64,000 nucleotides of DNA. Source: Symsagittifera roscoffensis (lineage: Eukaryota > Xenacoelomorpha > Acoela > Convolutidae). The stretch is from the NCBI RefSeq assembly GCF_963678635.1, contig NC_087066.1, positions 4,340,485 through 4,404,484 on the forward strand, in the 5' to 3' direction. The notes beneath the pieces were generated by a model that was not told where the DNA came from, did no database searches, and saw only the letters and a program-made list of their open reading frames with translations. The number at the start of each line of letters is the position of its first letter. Position 1 is the stretch's first letter. Below, piece after piece: positions 44,353-56,657 of this stretch. The position numbers and the translations under genes were made by a program.

Positions 44353-45015
44353 ATAATCGTTTATTACCCGTGGAACTAGAGCAGATTTTCTTGTTCATAG
44401 TTTTCTCGTTCTCGTTGATATTTTTTCACCCATTTTGAAGCAGTGCAAGTGTGCTAGAGGGATCCCAGTGAGGTGCTTTGTCAAAGTACCAAAAAAAATC
44501 TGCCCCATAGGCCCAAAATAAAAAGCAGTCGCACAAGTATTATATATTCTCAATTGTACAAGAACTAATTTAGCCGACACTCAGTAGAAAGACAGCTTTC
44601 GGCGCCCTATGCGCGCTTTACGCGCTTTGAGGGGAAAAACAGCTCCAGTTTTTTTTATAGATTACTATCATCTGCCCTAGGTTGAAAAGCTTGTAGTACG
44701 TTGGTGCACCACGCGATCTTCACTATTCTGATGCTTTATTTTAGGCAGTTTGAACAAAAAACAATAAAAACTTCTAATTGTGTCATAATTCAATCCTTAA
44801 AAATTCAAGAAGATATCTTTTTGTTTTCAAGACTGATTTTGAGTTTTGGCCTATGAACATATAGGAACTTATGGAAACTCGCCACCCGTAAAAACCAAGT
44901 GTAACTCAAGAGTCCCCAATAATGTTGATTCTAAGCAAAGGAGGCGACCTAGTAAATGAATGGAGGCCGCTCGATTGTTCTCAAGATTTTTCGTAAAATT
45001 ATTTGACTTTTTTGC
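44353..45015. other. Stretch between palindrome and large gypsy
   Basis: No supported gene. It ends in a T-run (45008-45013) next to the 3' LTR. A T-run also follows the 5' LTR at 63341, possibly the target duplication. Confidence 0.5.
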
Positions 45016-45401
45016 GTTAAGTGTGAGGTGTATAACTCATAGAGTAATTTCGGATAGGGTACACCGTCTGTTCGTCACGCTATCTTATTTTCGGCCGGAT
45101 AGATTCGTGCAACTTCTTAGTCTAGTACCGATCCTAATCTTACTCTTATATCTACTAGTCTCAGGGTGTTTAACTAGTCTCTGCTAGGCTCAATAGATCT
45201 AGAGTATACTGGTTTTATTGAGCTGCTGAAGTTCTCTTGGAGAGGTAACTAATTTCTAACTTAAATTCAAATCTCTCTGGTGCTCAAATTACAAGTGGAT
45301 TGTTAGTTAGATGGATTATGATTGGTTAATATTAAATATTTTATAGTGATAAAATATCTAATTTATATCCAATAATAAAATGTAGTTTAGATCAAGTTCC
45401 A
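45016..45401 (-). repeat. 3' LTR of the large gypsy
   Basis: 386 bp; minus strand TGGAACTTGATC to CCTCACACTTAAC. A purine stretch (GGATGGG) lies just upstream on the sense strand. The partner LTR has about 24 extra bases (around 63200-63240). Confidence 0.88.
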
Positions 45402-45639
45402 CCCATCCGGAGTTTACAGAGTTTTTTAGTTCCGCCTTTCTTTCTGTAATTGAAGGATGGATGATGAGCGTTGGTATTTGGCGAACATCATTTTCTTATC
45501 CGGTTCCTCTTGAAGAAGAACATTCCAGGACGCTGGAATGATAGATGTGAACTTGTTGTCTTGTCATTCGACAACGACTGTGATCTCCAATGAAATCAAT
45601 CCGATTTCAAAATGGTTTGCTATGTCAGGTTTTTCTGTA

Positions 45640-45906
45640 TTAGCAGAGAACTGTTTTGTGTACAGCCTCGTCCGGGAATGGCGTGAAAATCGAATTGGAA
45701 GGGATGCCTTGTAACTCGGATCTGTACGTATACTTGTGGATTAGGCCGGCTATAAGCATGCTCAGGACGTCCTTCTCTGGTAGGTTAGGCCAGTGTTGGG
45801 AGTATGATTTCCTGCTGTTTCTTCGAGAGATCCTGTTATGTGATAACATTTTATGTTGGTTTTTTCTGATTTTTCTTATGTTACTTTGATTGTGTCCTTT
45901 TTTCAA
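45640..45906 (-). CDS. Extra frame near the 3' LTR of the large gypsy
   Basis: 88 codons. A basic N-terminus (NIRKIRKNQHK, RISRRNSRKSYSQHW) is followed by PEKDVLSMLIAGLIHKYTY and SELQGIPSNSIFTPFPDEA. It reads like protein, but I recognise no family. It lies between env and the LTR, where accessory genes of complex retroviruses sit. Chance in a biased region is possible. Confidence 0.35.
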   Translation of the reverse strand: MKKGHNQSNIRKIRKNQHKMLSHNRISRRNSRKSYSQHWPNLPEKDVLSMLIAGLIHKYTYRSELQGIPSNSIFTPFPDEAVHKTVLC

Positions 45907-46768
45907 AAATCAAATTGTTTTTGGTTTGGGTTTGTCTTACGACTTTTTTGTGTTTTATTATTTCTTTCTTAGACTTTATAATAGTCTTCAAAAGAATAAA
46001 TTATCCAATTTTAAGATGGGTAAATCCGGTTTGGGTACCCTTGGTTTTCTTTTCTTTGTCATGCTGTTATTTTATGATTTGTGGTGTTTAGTGAGCTGCG
46101 TTGGTTAGTTTGATTTATTATATAATTCCTTTCCAACCGGATTAAACAAAAGTTGAAAACTTGTTATTGCTTGTTTGAGTTGTTGTTAGTGAAAACTTGG
46201 AACAAAAAATCTTTATTTTAAACAATTCTTTGCAGGTGAGCTGTGCGAGTTTGGATAGAATTCTTGTGCGAATGAATGAAAACATTGAAAAGATTAGTAC
46301 TGCTTTCTCATTTTTATGAATTTATTGCTTGGAAATTGAATTTTACTGCTTTTGGGGAATTTTAAAATTAGAAATTTTCATCGTATTTAACTTTACTGCT
46401 TCTTGGGGAAATAATTTATAAATGAAATTACTACATTGGGAATGAATTTTACTACATCATTTAGTGCGAAAGATTTAGTCATAGCAAAAGAGTTTTTTTA
46501 TTTGAGTTTTATTATAACTTAACAAGTTTGTATTTTTATTTGTCTTTTACGGTTTTGTAGATGATTGTGGTGAGAAGACTAAAAGAATAAACTAAACATT
46601 GATAGAAAATGGTTAGTACAATTCTGAATTTATTATTTAAAAATATTTTAGTTCATATTTACCTTATTCATTTGGGAAAAAACCATGTGGGAAGATTTCG
46701 TGAACCAAGTCTGATGTTGTTAGTAACTTGGCTAGAATTTGTATGACATTTTTAGTTTGCAGCAGTGG

Positions 46769-47218
46769 TCAAAGCAATTGGAGTGCGTTCATGGTGTTTA
46801 GTTCTTCGGTGCCTACTGCGAATTCATGAGGTGTGTTTTGGATTAGGTTGTAAATTTTATGATTATATTTAGTATTATGAAAAAACTCTAGTATGGGGTT
46901 TTCGATAGGTTGTATGAATTCATGCGGGATAATGAAGGGTCTGGATTTTTCATCATTGAAGGTCTTCGTGATGGGACAGAATATATACATTTGGGTAACT
47001 GGGTTGTAGTTGCGGAGGATGCTGTGGAGGTTAGTTTTTTTAATGCAGTATGTAAAATTAGGAAAAAATGGTGACGTGTATTTCGAGTTAATAAACTGAA
47101 AACGGTGGTGGGGTTGTCGTGATGGTGTGTGTAAATCAAAATGGTTTTGTATAAAACGATAATATGTGTAAGTGTGCGTTTGTTTAGTGCGTAACATTAT
47201 ATCGTGGGAACAGTGCAA
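46769..47218 (-). CDS. Extra frame downstream of env, second part
   Basis: 149 codons, clean. His, Tyr, Asn and Pro rich (RFIQNHFDLHTPSRQPHHRF, FNDEKSRPFIIPHEFIQPI, TPHEFAVGTEELNTMNALQL). No signal peptide or membrane segment. It may continue the frame at 47345-47626 after a break. Unrecognised. Confidence 0.45.
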   Translation of the reverse strand: MHCSHDIMLRTKQTHTYTYYRFIQNHFDLHTPSRQPHHRFQFINSKYTSPFFPNFTYCIKKTNLHSILRNYNPVTQMYIFCPITKTFNDEKSRPFIIPHEFIQPIENPILEFFHNTKYNHKIYNLIQNTPHEFAVGTEELNTMNALQLL

Positions 47219-47344
47219 ATCGCGTTCCTGTGGTGAAAGAAAGTGAAAGGTTAGTGAAAATAACTGAAATTTATCATAGAAGCTTCCATACGTTTGTATG
47301 TCAACTAGTGCTTTATGATGTTTTAATAAGAAATTTTCGGTTAT

Positions 47345-48396
47345 TTACGTGTTTGCAAAGCGGTCTTCGTCTAAAAATTGATCTTGGTTAGGGCGGATGA
47401 TATTATGATCATAGTATTCAATTGAGTAATCGTTAGCTCGGGTTGCTGTAAATGTTTTTTTTTGTAATTTTTTATATCCAACGTATGTAAATTTTCGAGG
47501 TGTTAGTGATGTGGTGAGTCTATATAGTATATTTTTGTTTCTTTCCATATTTTCATTAGTATTAGTGAGTGATAAATAAAGGGGGTTAGTATAATTGTAA
47601 TACGCTGTCAAATGAAGTGTTTGCATTAAAACGTGCTCGTCAACAAAATTTCGTGTTTCATTATTAGTGGTAGAAGTATTTAAGGTATATTGTGGAAATG
47701 AGGGTAGGGTTATTTGAAGGAAGTTTTTTGTGTTTGTGTGTTCTGGGTGGTTGATTTATTCTCTGGCTGTTCCGGGTTTGGTTGTAAATGGGTGATTTGG
47801 GAATTTTCGTTTAAAAGTGCGGTAAGCTCGGTTAGTGCTGGTAAATGTTTCGGTGGATGTGGATGATTGAGCTAATGATGGAGTGTAATCTGATAGTGGT
47901 GTAGGTGTTGGTGGATTTGATGATGTTACTGTTGATGATCGTTGATGTATCGTAAGAGTGTCGGGGTATGTTAATTGTTGTTGCAGTGTAATAAAGTTGT
48001 CAAGTTCTTCGGAAATTTGGATATTATCTGGGGAGTTTTTATTCGATCTGTCGGAATTAAAGGGAGAATAGGTTGGGGTAACCTGGGAAGCGTAAGAAGG
48101 AGTGGAAAGGGTTGGGAGTGGTTGACTGATCTGGATGGGTTGAAGGGAGGTTTTGTAAAAGCTGAAGAATTTGTCTGGGTATGGGTAGAGGGAGTTTCTA
48201 TATCGGAGTTGTTAAATTGTGAGATGGTATGAAAAACTGAAATATCTGAGTTATTATCAGAATTCGTTCTTGATGGTATAATAATAACTGGAGAATCTGA
48301 TGGCGGGAAAGCAAAAAGTGGGAAAATTGGGATTTGGGTTTGGAGGTTGGCTGGGTGGGAATTTGAGCGATGGAGGGATCCAATTTGTCGGCTCAT
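47345..48396 (-). pseudogene. Extra frame overlapping the env end, broken
   Basis: It starts MSRQIGSLHRSNSHPA at 48396, in a different frame from env, and overlaps the last 140 bases of env. The first part (to 47971) is Pro/Ser/Thr/Asn rich (FPPSDSPVIIIPSRTNSD). One-base shifts then lead to PPTPTPLSDYTPSL and to a final clean frame 47626-47345 (MQTLHLTAYYNYTNPL, RKFTYVGYKKLQKKTF). I infer one former reading frame of over 300 codons, unlike any gypsy protein I know. Confidence 0.45.
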
Positions 48397-49132
48397 CGTG
48401 TGCTAAAAAAAGATTATTTTGAGACTGAAAAGTGGTGGTATGGGGTTGTTCGATAATTTTTTCATACGTATTATCATTTTGTGAATGATGTGTCATTATG
48501 TGTTGAATTGGACTTTGTGTTGTATTTGGTCTGAATTTTGGATTATTTGTGATTGCTAAAGTTCGAAAATTTCGGGGGACTAATGATAAGGGATGGTTTT
48601 GCGATAGGGTTGGTATTTGTGGTGCTGTAGATGCTGTATCTGCATTATTATGTTCTTCGTCATATGTGTTTGGTCTTGTGGATAATTTTGTATTATATTC
48701 TTTTATTTGTGCATCTAAAAGTATTTTATTTATTGATGATGAAAATATTCCAAAAAATCCTGCAAATAATATACGTGCTACATTTGCTTGGCGGTTTACT
48801 TGTGTGTGTATAGTACATGTGTTATAGATTCCTTTTAACAGTGAGAAAAGAAATCCTATAAAAATAAACATAGCGTATAAGATAGTTAATCTTTCTAAGA
48901 TGTAATAGGGCCATCCTAGAAAGGCGAGAATTTCGTTTTTTAAGGTTACAAAATTGAAAATATTTAAAGGTGAAATATCTTGTGGTCGATATTTTTCACC
49001 GTTTGAATGAATGTAATCTTTAATATCCTTAAAATATATCCTGTAGTCTTGTGTATAAATGTCTGCAAGTTCTGCGGTTTCGGCAAGTTTTCTTAAATTC
49101 TGGTCGGTTGATTGTCGTTGTATTGTGTCCAT
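48257..49132 (-). pseudogene. Env-like protein, membrane anchor and tail
   Basis: A 291-codon frame. A helical stretch with heptad-like hydrophobics (residues 1-45) precedes a conserved-looking Phe/Leu/Trp segment (55-75). Then come a strong membrane span at about 82-99 (LTILYAMFIFIGFLFSLL) and a second hydrophobic segment at about 117-131 (FAGFFGIF). The tail is long, Asn/Pro/Thr rich. The frame is open upstream of the first Met, so this is the C-terminal part of env and not a separate gene. A long tail after the span is unusual. Confidence 0.7.
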
Positions 49133-49332
49133 TTGTGTTAGTAATTCTTGAAATTGCTCTGTTCGAAAGTGATGTTGTATATCAGACTTAGAATATATTC
49201 CAATTGATTGTAAATCAATATTTGGGTTGCGAGCGATAGCTCGGATACTTTCTGGTGAAAACTTTTTTTCAGTGGTTGCATTAATGTAGGGTATGGTGTA
49301 AGTAGGTAGTATTTATCTTCGTCAGGGTTTAA

Positions 49333-51371
49333 TTATACGACATTGTGGCTATTTTTTGATCCACATGGGACTGCGGTATTCCAAAAATATGTTCGTTGTG
49401 AAAATGTGTCGACAAAATGTACTTTATTTTTGTAGAATATCGGGATTCTTTTATAACAAAGTTTATCTTCAAAAACACATAATGGTGATACTTTTTTGGT
49501 GCAAGTAAAAAACCATAAAATTTTTCCTTCGTAATCAAGAAAATTTGATCTATTTCCTGATAATAAATATATTGCGTAGGGTTTTTTTAATACTGCTAAT
49601 GCGAATGATTGTAAGATTTGTGTTCTTTCTAATTCGCAAAAATGATGAAGCGTTTCTAATTCAGAAAATGGCATTTCTTGGAAAGTTCTACAAATTGTGT
49701 AGTCTAATTTCATATCTAAGTTAATGTCATAATGTATATATCCAAAGTAGGTGATATTCATAAGTGATAATTCTTGTAAACGTGTACTTTTACTATCGGA
49801 TGGTGTTAGTTTTCCACCAGGTTGACCATTACTTTTATAGAAGTTTACCTGGATGTATGATTAGCCTTCGTTAATAGGGTGACTTGTTGCGTAAGGGTCA
49901 ATTTTTATTTTTCCATTGGTCATGTCGAAACCTTTTTCGTATTCGACAATTATTTCTGAATATTGTGTTTTGTAGAGTGGGTTTTTGTATTTACATGCAA
50001 ATTCTGTTTCTTTATAGATTTGAAAACATGTTAATTTATTTTCTATATTGTCATTATTGTCATTATTGTCATTCTATATTGTCATTGTCCGTATGGGATA
50101 GATTCAATAAAGTATTTTTCATGAAATTTTATCATTCGGGTGTGTATTTTTGCTACTTGAAATGTTGTACATGTGTCTTCGGGAAACCAAACAATTGTTC
50201 CTTGGATTCTTGTTGTAGGGTCACAATATCCTTGATCGTTTTTGCAGGGTAATCTAATGCCTTGATAGATCATGGTTTTATCATTTAAATCTCGTGTGAA
50301 TGGTGTTTTTTCAAGTTGTACTTTCCAATCAAAAAACCTTATTTTTGATGTCCTTTATTTTTTGTATCTGGTTTGCAGTTTGAGGGATTATTTATTCCAA
50401 TGTGTGGTATCCAGTGTTTATCGTGTATATCATAAGTTAATCGTCTGTGTGCGCCATTATATGGGTAATTTTCGTCTAGTTTAACATGTCCGTGATATCG
50501 TTCAAGCTCTGCTGGATGTACAGAATCGGCAAAGACTTGAAAATTTACTATTTTTCTGTCTGATTTTTTGTTTCTTGTTAGATTTAGTCTGAGTAATTTG
50601 TTTTTACAATCGTCGGGGTTTAGATGTAAAAGTCTTTCTATTTTTATTCTGGTAAAATGATTCGTGGTCAAGTCGGTTTTTATTTCCGTCGGAAACTTGT
50701 GAACAATGTACTTTCTTCTTGGAAAATGTTGCTGTAAATTTTTATCCTGTGACTGTCTTTGCTCGGGCTTTTGAGTACAATGTTGCTATTACATATGTAG
50801 TTTCTATAGCTTATGGTTCTGTTTCGCATTGTGTTACTTGATTTATTGCATACTTGTGTAGTGTTTTTGGTTCGTTTTCTTCACAATCATAGTGTGTTGC
50901 TAATAAACCCTGGGGTGCTGTGCGAGGAGATGGATTCGTGTTTTGGTCGGAAAATATTAGAAAAAAGGATGTGTTGAAATGTTAATATTTTTAGAATATT
51001 TATGTGTATGATAATCCGGAATATGGGTTATAAAATGTTATATATCCAATTGTGTTTTTTTTATATCTATCGTATTTATATATTACTTCAGTTGTTATAA
51101 ATGATGGGGGTAGCGATTGAGCTGTTATGTTTGGTGGGCTTAATGGATTGGGGTGTTGTACAAAAATATTAAGTTTGACTGTTATTTCAAACTTTATTTG
51201 AAGACTGTTTTGTTGGAGTATTTGAACGTTGTGTTCTCGAATATATTCGTGGATATCTTGTCTATATTGTAATCTATTTAGTGCCCAACTGTAGAGTCGG
51301 TGGCTTTCATTATCTTGTCCGAATAGTGGTTGAGGTGCTACGAATGTGTTCCAATCTAATCGTAGGGGCAT
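49333..51371 (-). pseudogene. Env-like protein, ectodomain, broken
   Basis: Successive frames at 51371-51000, 50671-50339, 50273-50082 and 49761-49333 read like parts of one secreted domain. They hold several Cys (LPCKNDQGYCDP, PEDTCTTF, YTICRTF, HHFCELER, FFTCTKK, PLCVFEDKLCYKR, VPCGSKN) and aromatic-rich text. The position after integrase and before a membrane span is that of a retroviral-type envelope. I saw no clear furin site or fusion peptide. Frames are separated by stops and one-base shifts. Which envelope class it belongs to cannot be told by eye. Confidence 0.6.
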
Positions 51372-51532
51372 ATTCGTTGGTTGTTCTCTATATCGAGCGT
51401 CGAGGTTATTTGGAAAATTTAGGGGGGAAAATGATGGTGATATTTGACTTATTGATGGTGTCGAGGGGAGTGATAATGTTTCTGGTAGGGATGATAATGT
51501 TGTATCTGAGGAAAAATCTATTGGTTCCTTTA

Positions 51533-52264
51533 CTAAGTTTGGTTCTCCTTGTGGGTAAGATTGTGTTGTCCAATATGGTAGTCGTTCGGCGGTGTTGGGG
51601 GGGGGGGGGGGAGGGGGGTAATAGGATTTTCAGGGATTTGTTCGGATGTTGGCGTTGAACCTTGATAGTCTGAAGGGATATTTGAGTTGTTATGTTGTGA
51701 AGTTAGCGTAGGAGTGTCTGGTAATGTAATACTAGAGACTTCTGAGCTTGATGATTCTGGGGATTGAAGTCTGCTAAAACTAACTCTGGGAGTTTGAAAA
51801 TTTCTGTTTCTTCTTGGGTGTATCATTTGTCTATTGACTTCAATTGTGTTTTGATTTTGACTAATATATCTTATTCGGTTTAAATCTTGTTGTAATGTGG
51901 GGTACAAATTATATTTTGGTTCACTTAGGGATGCTTGTCACTGAACTGGTTCTAGTGGTTCGGATAAGCGGGCGTGGCGTTCGAAAGTGTTTGGGTTATC
52001 TTGAAAAGAAATGCGTTTGGATGTTTGAGGGTTCTGGGTGGTTGTAGGTATTATTGGGTTTTCTTGGAAAGATGTCGGTGAAGACTGTTTTGTGGTGGTT
52101 GGTTAGCAATTTTGGAAATAAAACTTTGAATTATCGTACCTGTGAATGTGGTCAATGATTTGGGAAAGTTGTAAAAGTTGTAAATATATTTCAAATAGGG
52201 AGTAGAAAATTAAAAAAAGATTGCAAAAAATGACTAAAAGGATTATTAAGGCTTCAAAAGTTTC
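51533..52264 (-). pseudogene. Env leader region: hydrophobic segment and Pro-rich domain
   Basis: At the far end a strong hydrophobic stretch (ALIILLVIFCNLFLIFYSLF, about 52190-52250) could be a signal anchor. A Pro/Thr/Ser/Asn-rich stretch follows, with one TGA at 51938-51940, then the clean frame 51907-51533 (LNRIRYISQNQNTIEVN, RVSFSRLQSPESSSSEVSS) ending in a six-Pro run over a poly-G tract (about 51596-51612). A cytosolic or low-complexity leader before the ectodomain would be unusual for gypsy Env. It could also be a separate small protein. Confidence 0.4.
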
Positions 52265-52333
52265 ATTAGAAAAAATTAACAAAAGCTTAAATAGAATAAA
52301 AAAAATTTTTGAAAAGGTTTATGATTATATTTT

Positions 52334-53279
52334 TCAGAGTATCGACTGTTAGAAGGAGAAGCATTGGAGAAATGATTCGTTCGCCGAATATTTTTTGAAC
52401 TTCTGGGGTAAAATTTAAGTGTGGTCGGATTATTTTTTGATTTTTTGACAAGTGCTTTGAGTTTTGTGAAAAATTGTTGGAGTTTAATTTTATGGAGCTC
52501 GGGAGGTCGTCTTTGCTTTGTTTTTATTTGTTGGGTAATCTGGGATATTTTTGGAATTTTTGTGTTTTAGGTCAAATGATCATGGTCCTTTTTTACTTTA
52601 GGTTGATTTGCCATTTTCGGTTGGAGGGTTTTTGAGGTCTAAGTTGGAAAAATATTGTTGATCTTTGCATTATTAAATAGGGGAGGGCTGGAATATTATG
52701 GTGGTGTTTATTTTAGTAGTCAAGTTTAGCAAGTTGCTTATTTTCGACCTGGAGGTTGTAAAATTATAGTTATAGATATGCCTGGAGATTAATATCTGTC
52801 GGCTAGTAGGTTGGTCTTATAGATAATGAAGGTGACGGATTTGAGTGAATACTATTGGCTGAATTTGAACTAGAACTGTTGCTTATGTTTCAGCATGCTT
52901 TCTTGAAAATATGAATTTTCAAAATGATTGAATAGTGTACGATTTATTGACTTTTAAATTAAAGCTGTTTTTGGAATTCAACTTTCTTTAATATTTTAGA
53001 TTGTGGGATGAATGTTTTGTAGTTTTTACGTGATTGATTTCTAAGTCGTGATGATTATCTATGTTTTGATTTTTCTTTTTATTCTTGTGGAAAGATTTTT
53101 TCTATCATTTTACTGTTTTTTCTTTCGTTTTGAAATATATTTGGGTCTGGTGTTTTTATATTTTTTCGAGTTGTGTTTTGTTTTTGATTTTGTTTGTGCT
53201 GAATTTCTTCATGTACATTTGTTTTTTGTTCTGTATGTGTATTGTTTTGAATAACCTTTAAACCTGTAAAACATTATAA
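52334..53279. other. Stretch between integrase and env of the large gypsy
   Basis: T-rich on plus (A-rich on the sense strand), without a supported frame. It may hold an untranslated segment or splice acceptor for env. Confidence 0.4.
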
Positions 53280-53281
53280 CT

Positions 53282-54479
53282 GAGTTAATTCGCGTAATGC
53301 GTATTCTTTCGGGTAGTAAGGTAATAAATTGTTACGATGTTGAACAATTTCTTTTTTAGTTGAATCTGTGAGTTTGTATGTTACTTCAGTGAGTTTGGCA
53401 ATTATTTGGTATGGTCATTTTTGAAGTGGTTGTAGTTTTTTAGAGATTCCTTTTTGTGTATTAGAATTCGGTATTAAGACAAATGTTCCAATTTTTGAAT
53501 CTGTGGCTGGCATAAAACGTGAATTATTTTGACTGTTAATATTATGTCTTTGTAACAATTTCTTTGTTACTTTTTGGTAAATTTCATTGTGCTTTTTATC
53601 TCTATTTAAAATCCATTCGGTATGTGTGCCGGAGGCTAATTTGAGAATTTGCGGATGATGAAAATTATCTTCATCATGCGTGTGTAATGGTAGATTATAG
53701 CATATTGAATCTTTATTTGGTTTGCAATGACCTTGTGCGTTTTTTTGAGCATGTGCTGTGAACATAATTGGTTTTCTTGGCTTTTGACTAAAAACCATTT
53801 CATACGGTGACATTCCTAAAGTTGTCGTTTTTTGTGAGTTGTATGATAAGGGGAATAATTTTACATCTGCTGACCATTCTGTGTATCGTGTATCAATTCC
53901 ATTAATGATACATCTAAGATATTCTTGAAAGGAACAGTTCATACCTTCGACTAAACCAGTTGTCCAAGTTGCATGAGATGTACGTGGTTTATGTTTAATG
54001 TTGTCTAAGTGGCATAGTGTGATAATGTCATTATTGATAAATTCTGTACCGTTGTCTGTGACTAGGATTTCGATTAACCCAAATTTAGCTATCCAGTGTT
54101 CGTAAACTGTTGTGTAAGCATAATAAGCATTACAGTGCGGTACCGGCTTGAGTGCTATATAGTGCGTGAATGCATCAACAATAACCATAATGTAAGAACT
54201 TACTTCAGAGGATGGTGAAATTGGTCCTTTTGTATCGAATGAATTTCTATGGTTGAAATATAAACTTTGTCCTTTACAATCTTGTTTCTGTGCTATTTGC
54301 TTTTGATTTGGATAAGGTTTGTTTAATTGACATATTATACAATCATTGCATAACACTTTTATCCAAATTGGAGCGTTTAGAAAATAAAAATTTTGTGTGA
54401 ATCTCGAGTATGTCTTTTCTGATCCTGAGTGTCCTTTTGTTTTTTGTGTATGGGAGATGTTGAATGCTACCAATATCAC
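53282..54479 (-). pseudogene. Integrase of the large gypsy, nearly intact
   Basis: A 354-codon frame (54479 to 53415) plus about 45 codons after a TGA. Zinc module: HTQKTKGHSG with CNDCIICQ. Catalytic core: first Asp in NSFDTKGPI, second in LVTDNGTEFIN, Glu in GLVEGMNCSFQEYL, then GMSPYEMVFSQKPRKP. C-terminally, PATDSKIGTFVLIPN is followed by LQK, a TGA where Trp is expected, then PYQIIAKLTEVTYKL, which resembles the GPY/F module. All catalytic residues are present. Confidence 0.88.
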
Positions 54480-54491
54480 ACTTAAGGGGAG

Positions 54492-55202
54492 TCAGGGGAC
54501 TTTGGGATCATCTAATTGATATTCTAAAAGATCCGTTTTTTCATTTATTGTTGTGTTGTTAAATTTTCGGAAATATCGGAGTAGTGTTTTGTTTCCTAAA
54601 ATTGTGGTATATGCTTTTGCTGGTTTTGTTTTGTATTTGTGCCATGATTTGGGTTGTCTAATTACTGGGTCAAATTTTTGGTATTGTTTTAAGAGTTCAA
54701 GTGTAATTTTTTCTGTTGGTGGGAGAAAAATATTATCACTTTCTAGTTTTGATAAGGGAATTGCGTCGAGTGGGTCATGGAGATTAAAAACTGAATTTAT
54801 TGTGTATTTTGAATCATTTGTTTGTGATCCTGATGAATTAATTTTAACGGTCAAATTTTTTTCGTTCAATTAACGGAAAAAGGTCTTTTTTATGCGGTTG
54901 TTGTTTTATTTTCTTTTGTTGAGTATTATTTTTTATCCATTGTGAATATAGGATTGGCTTAAAAGTTGATAAACCTAATATATCAATTTCATAGTGATTT
55001 TTTTGGCAATCTAGGTAGAGTAGAAAATGTTGTAGATTTTTTTTTGTGATTGGTCAATGTCAGTTTTTACTGCGTAATTGCATTCTAATCGGGGTGATGT
55101 TTCATCTTTTGCGAGATAGAATTTGATGTTTTGTGGTATTTCAACTGTAGTTTTTCGTGTAAGTAATTCAGGTGGCGTATTTCTACTTAATGTATCTGGC
55201 AA
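54492..55202 (-). pseudogene. RNase H to integrase connection of the large gypsy
   Basis: The frame 55202-55011 starts at MPDTLSRNTPPEL, the usual end of RNase H, followed by a linker. The frame 54869-54492 holds LPPTEKITLELLKQYQKFDP and KSWHKYKTKPAKAYTTILGN, a typical stretch before the integrase zinc module. A gap with stops lies between 54870 and 55010. Confidence 0.65.
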
Positions 55203-55268
55203 TGCAAGGTTTTTTCATGCTGTCCATACTATATGTAGGTTTTGAAAATTCATTAAAATTAATTAAAG

Positions 55269-56622
55269 TCAATAAACTCTATGGTTAGGGTTTGATTTTT
55301 CTGTGAAAAACAAAATAATTGGTTTATGAACTGTAAATAAAATTGTGGGGTGTTTTGATCCAAGTATCAGAAATTCGTATTCTGTAAGTGTGTATATTAT
55401 AGCTGTACATTCTCTCATTAGAGTAGAGAGTCGTAGCTCGGCTTGTGTGAATAATCGTGAATTTGTTGAGATAAGATCCATTGTATTTGTTCCACTATGT
55501 GATTGTAATAATGCTGCGCCGATGCCAAAATTTGAAGCATCGCACATTGCATAGAATGGTTGTTTGGGATCTGGAATTCTGTTTGAAATTTGTTCTGTTA
55601 AAGGTCTTTTAATTTCATCAAATTGTGTTTGGTGTTCAGTGGTCCATTCAAAATTATTTTGTTGTCTGAGGATGTTATAAAAAGGTCTTAAGTATAGTTG
55701 CATTTTGTAAACGTATTTACTTAAGAAGTTTAACATTCCAAGGAATTCTTGGATTTTCTTTTTATTTGTAGGTGGTTGAAGTTTTTTGAATTGCATCAAT
55801 GCGTGATTTTAATGGAGTGATAGTGTTTCTTTCATTATTATGTCCTGAAAAATTAACGCGTGTTAAGAAGAAATGTGATTTATCTGGGGGTGCTTTCAGA
55901 TTTTGGTTCTGAAGTAATTTATGATATTGTTCTAAAACTGTAAACATTTCGTCTTTAGCTTGTGATTGCGTGAAAACATCATCTAAATATGTGATTGCAT
56001 TTTTCTTGAGTATTAGTGGTCTAAACATTTTTTTCATGAAAGCTGAAAAAGCTGCTGGTCCTATCGATATTCCATAGAATAATCGATTAAATTCGTATTG
56101 TTGATTTCCAATAACAGATTGTGTTAATCGTCGTGACTGTTTATCTAGTGGCATTTGATTGTAAGCACTATTCATGTCTGCGGTTGTAAATCACTTACCA
56201 TTTATATTTGTTAAGATAACTTGTATTGGTTCAATGGGCCAATTACATTTTGATTCATCAATTAGTGAATTGAGATATCTAGCGTCTAAAACTGTTTGTA
56301 GTGATTCACTTTTTGCTAGAATGATAACAGGGTTGATGAAAGTGTTGCCTTTTGGTTGTTCTTACTTATTCACTGGTGATATAATTTCGTATTGTTCTAA
56401 AACATTGAGTAATCTATTTACCTTGTCCTGTAAGTTAATCGGTACTTTACTTGCTCTTTGTTTTTTGAAAGCTGCGTCAGGTTTTAAAAGAAGATGTAGG
56501 GATGAACTAATTTTTCCAATGTCAAATTTTGATGTTGGGTAAACTGTTGAATATTTTATTAGTTGTTTAGCTAAATTATCAAATTGATTTTGTGGTATTT
56601 GTGAATATTGAAAATTAAACAT
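55269..56622 (-). pseudogene. Reverse transcriptase and RNase H of the large gypsy
   Basis: Three frames. 56622-56362: RT fingers (DIGKISSSLHLLLKP). 56175-55762: palm, with FTTADMNSAYNQMPLD (first Asp), GISIGPAAFSAFMKK and the box TYLDDVFTQS, intact. 55799-55269: thumb (IQEFLGMLNFLSKYVYKM) and RNase H (YAMCDASNFGIGAALLQ, LRLSTLMRECTAI). The expected TDHKPI motif reads TVHKPI, so a catalytic Asp has become Val by one base. A TGA precedes FTTAD. RT would be plausible without the stops; RNase H would not. Confidence 0.85.
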
Positions 56623-56657
56623 TGTTAAAAATTTTTGTTGTTCCTCTCTATAATTTG

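Noticed and set aside
53048-53254. 68-codon plus-strand hydrophobic frame
   Set aside because: T-rich DNA encodes Phe/Leu/Val by default. No other support.
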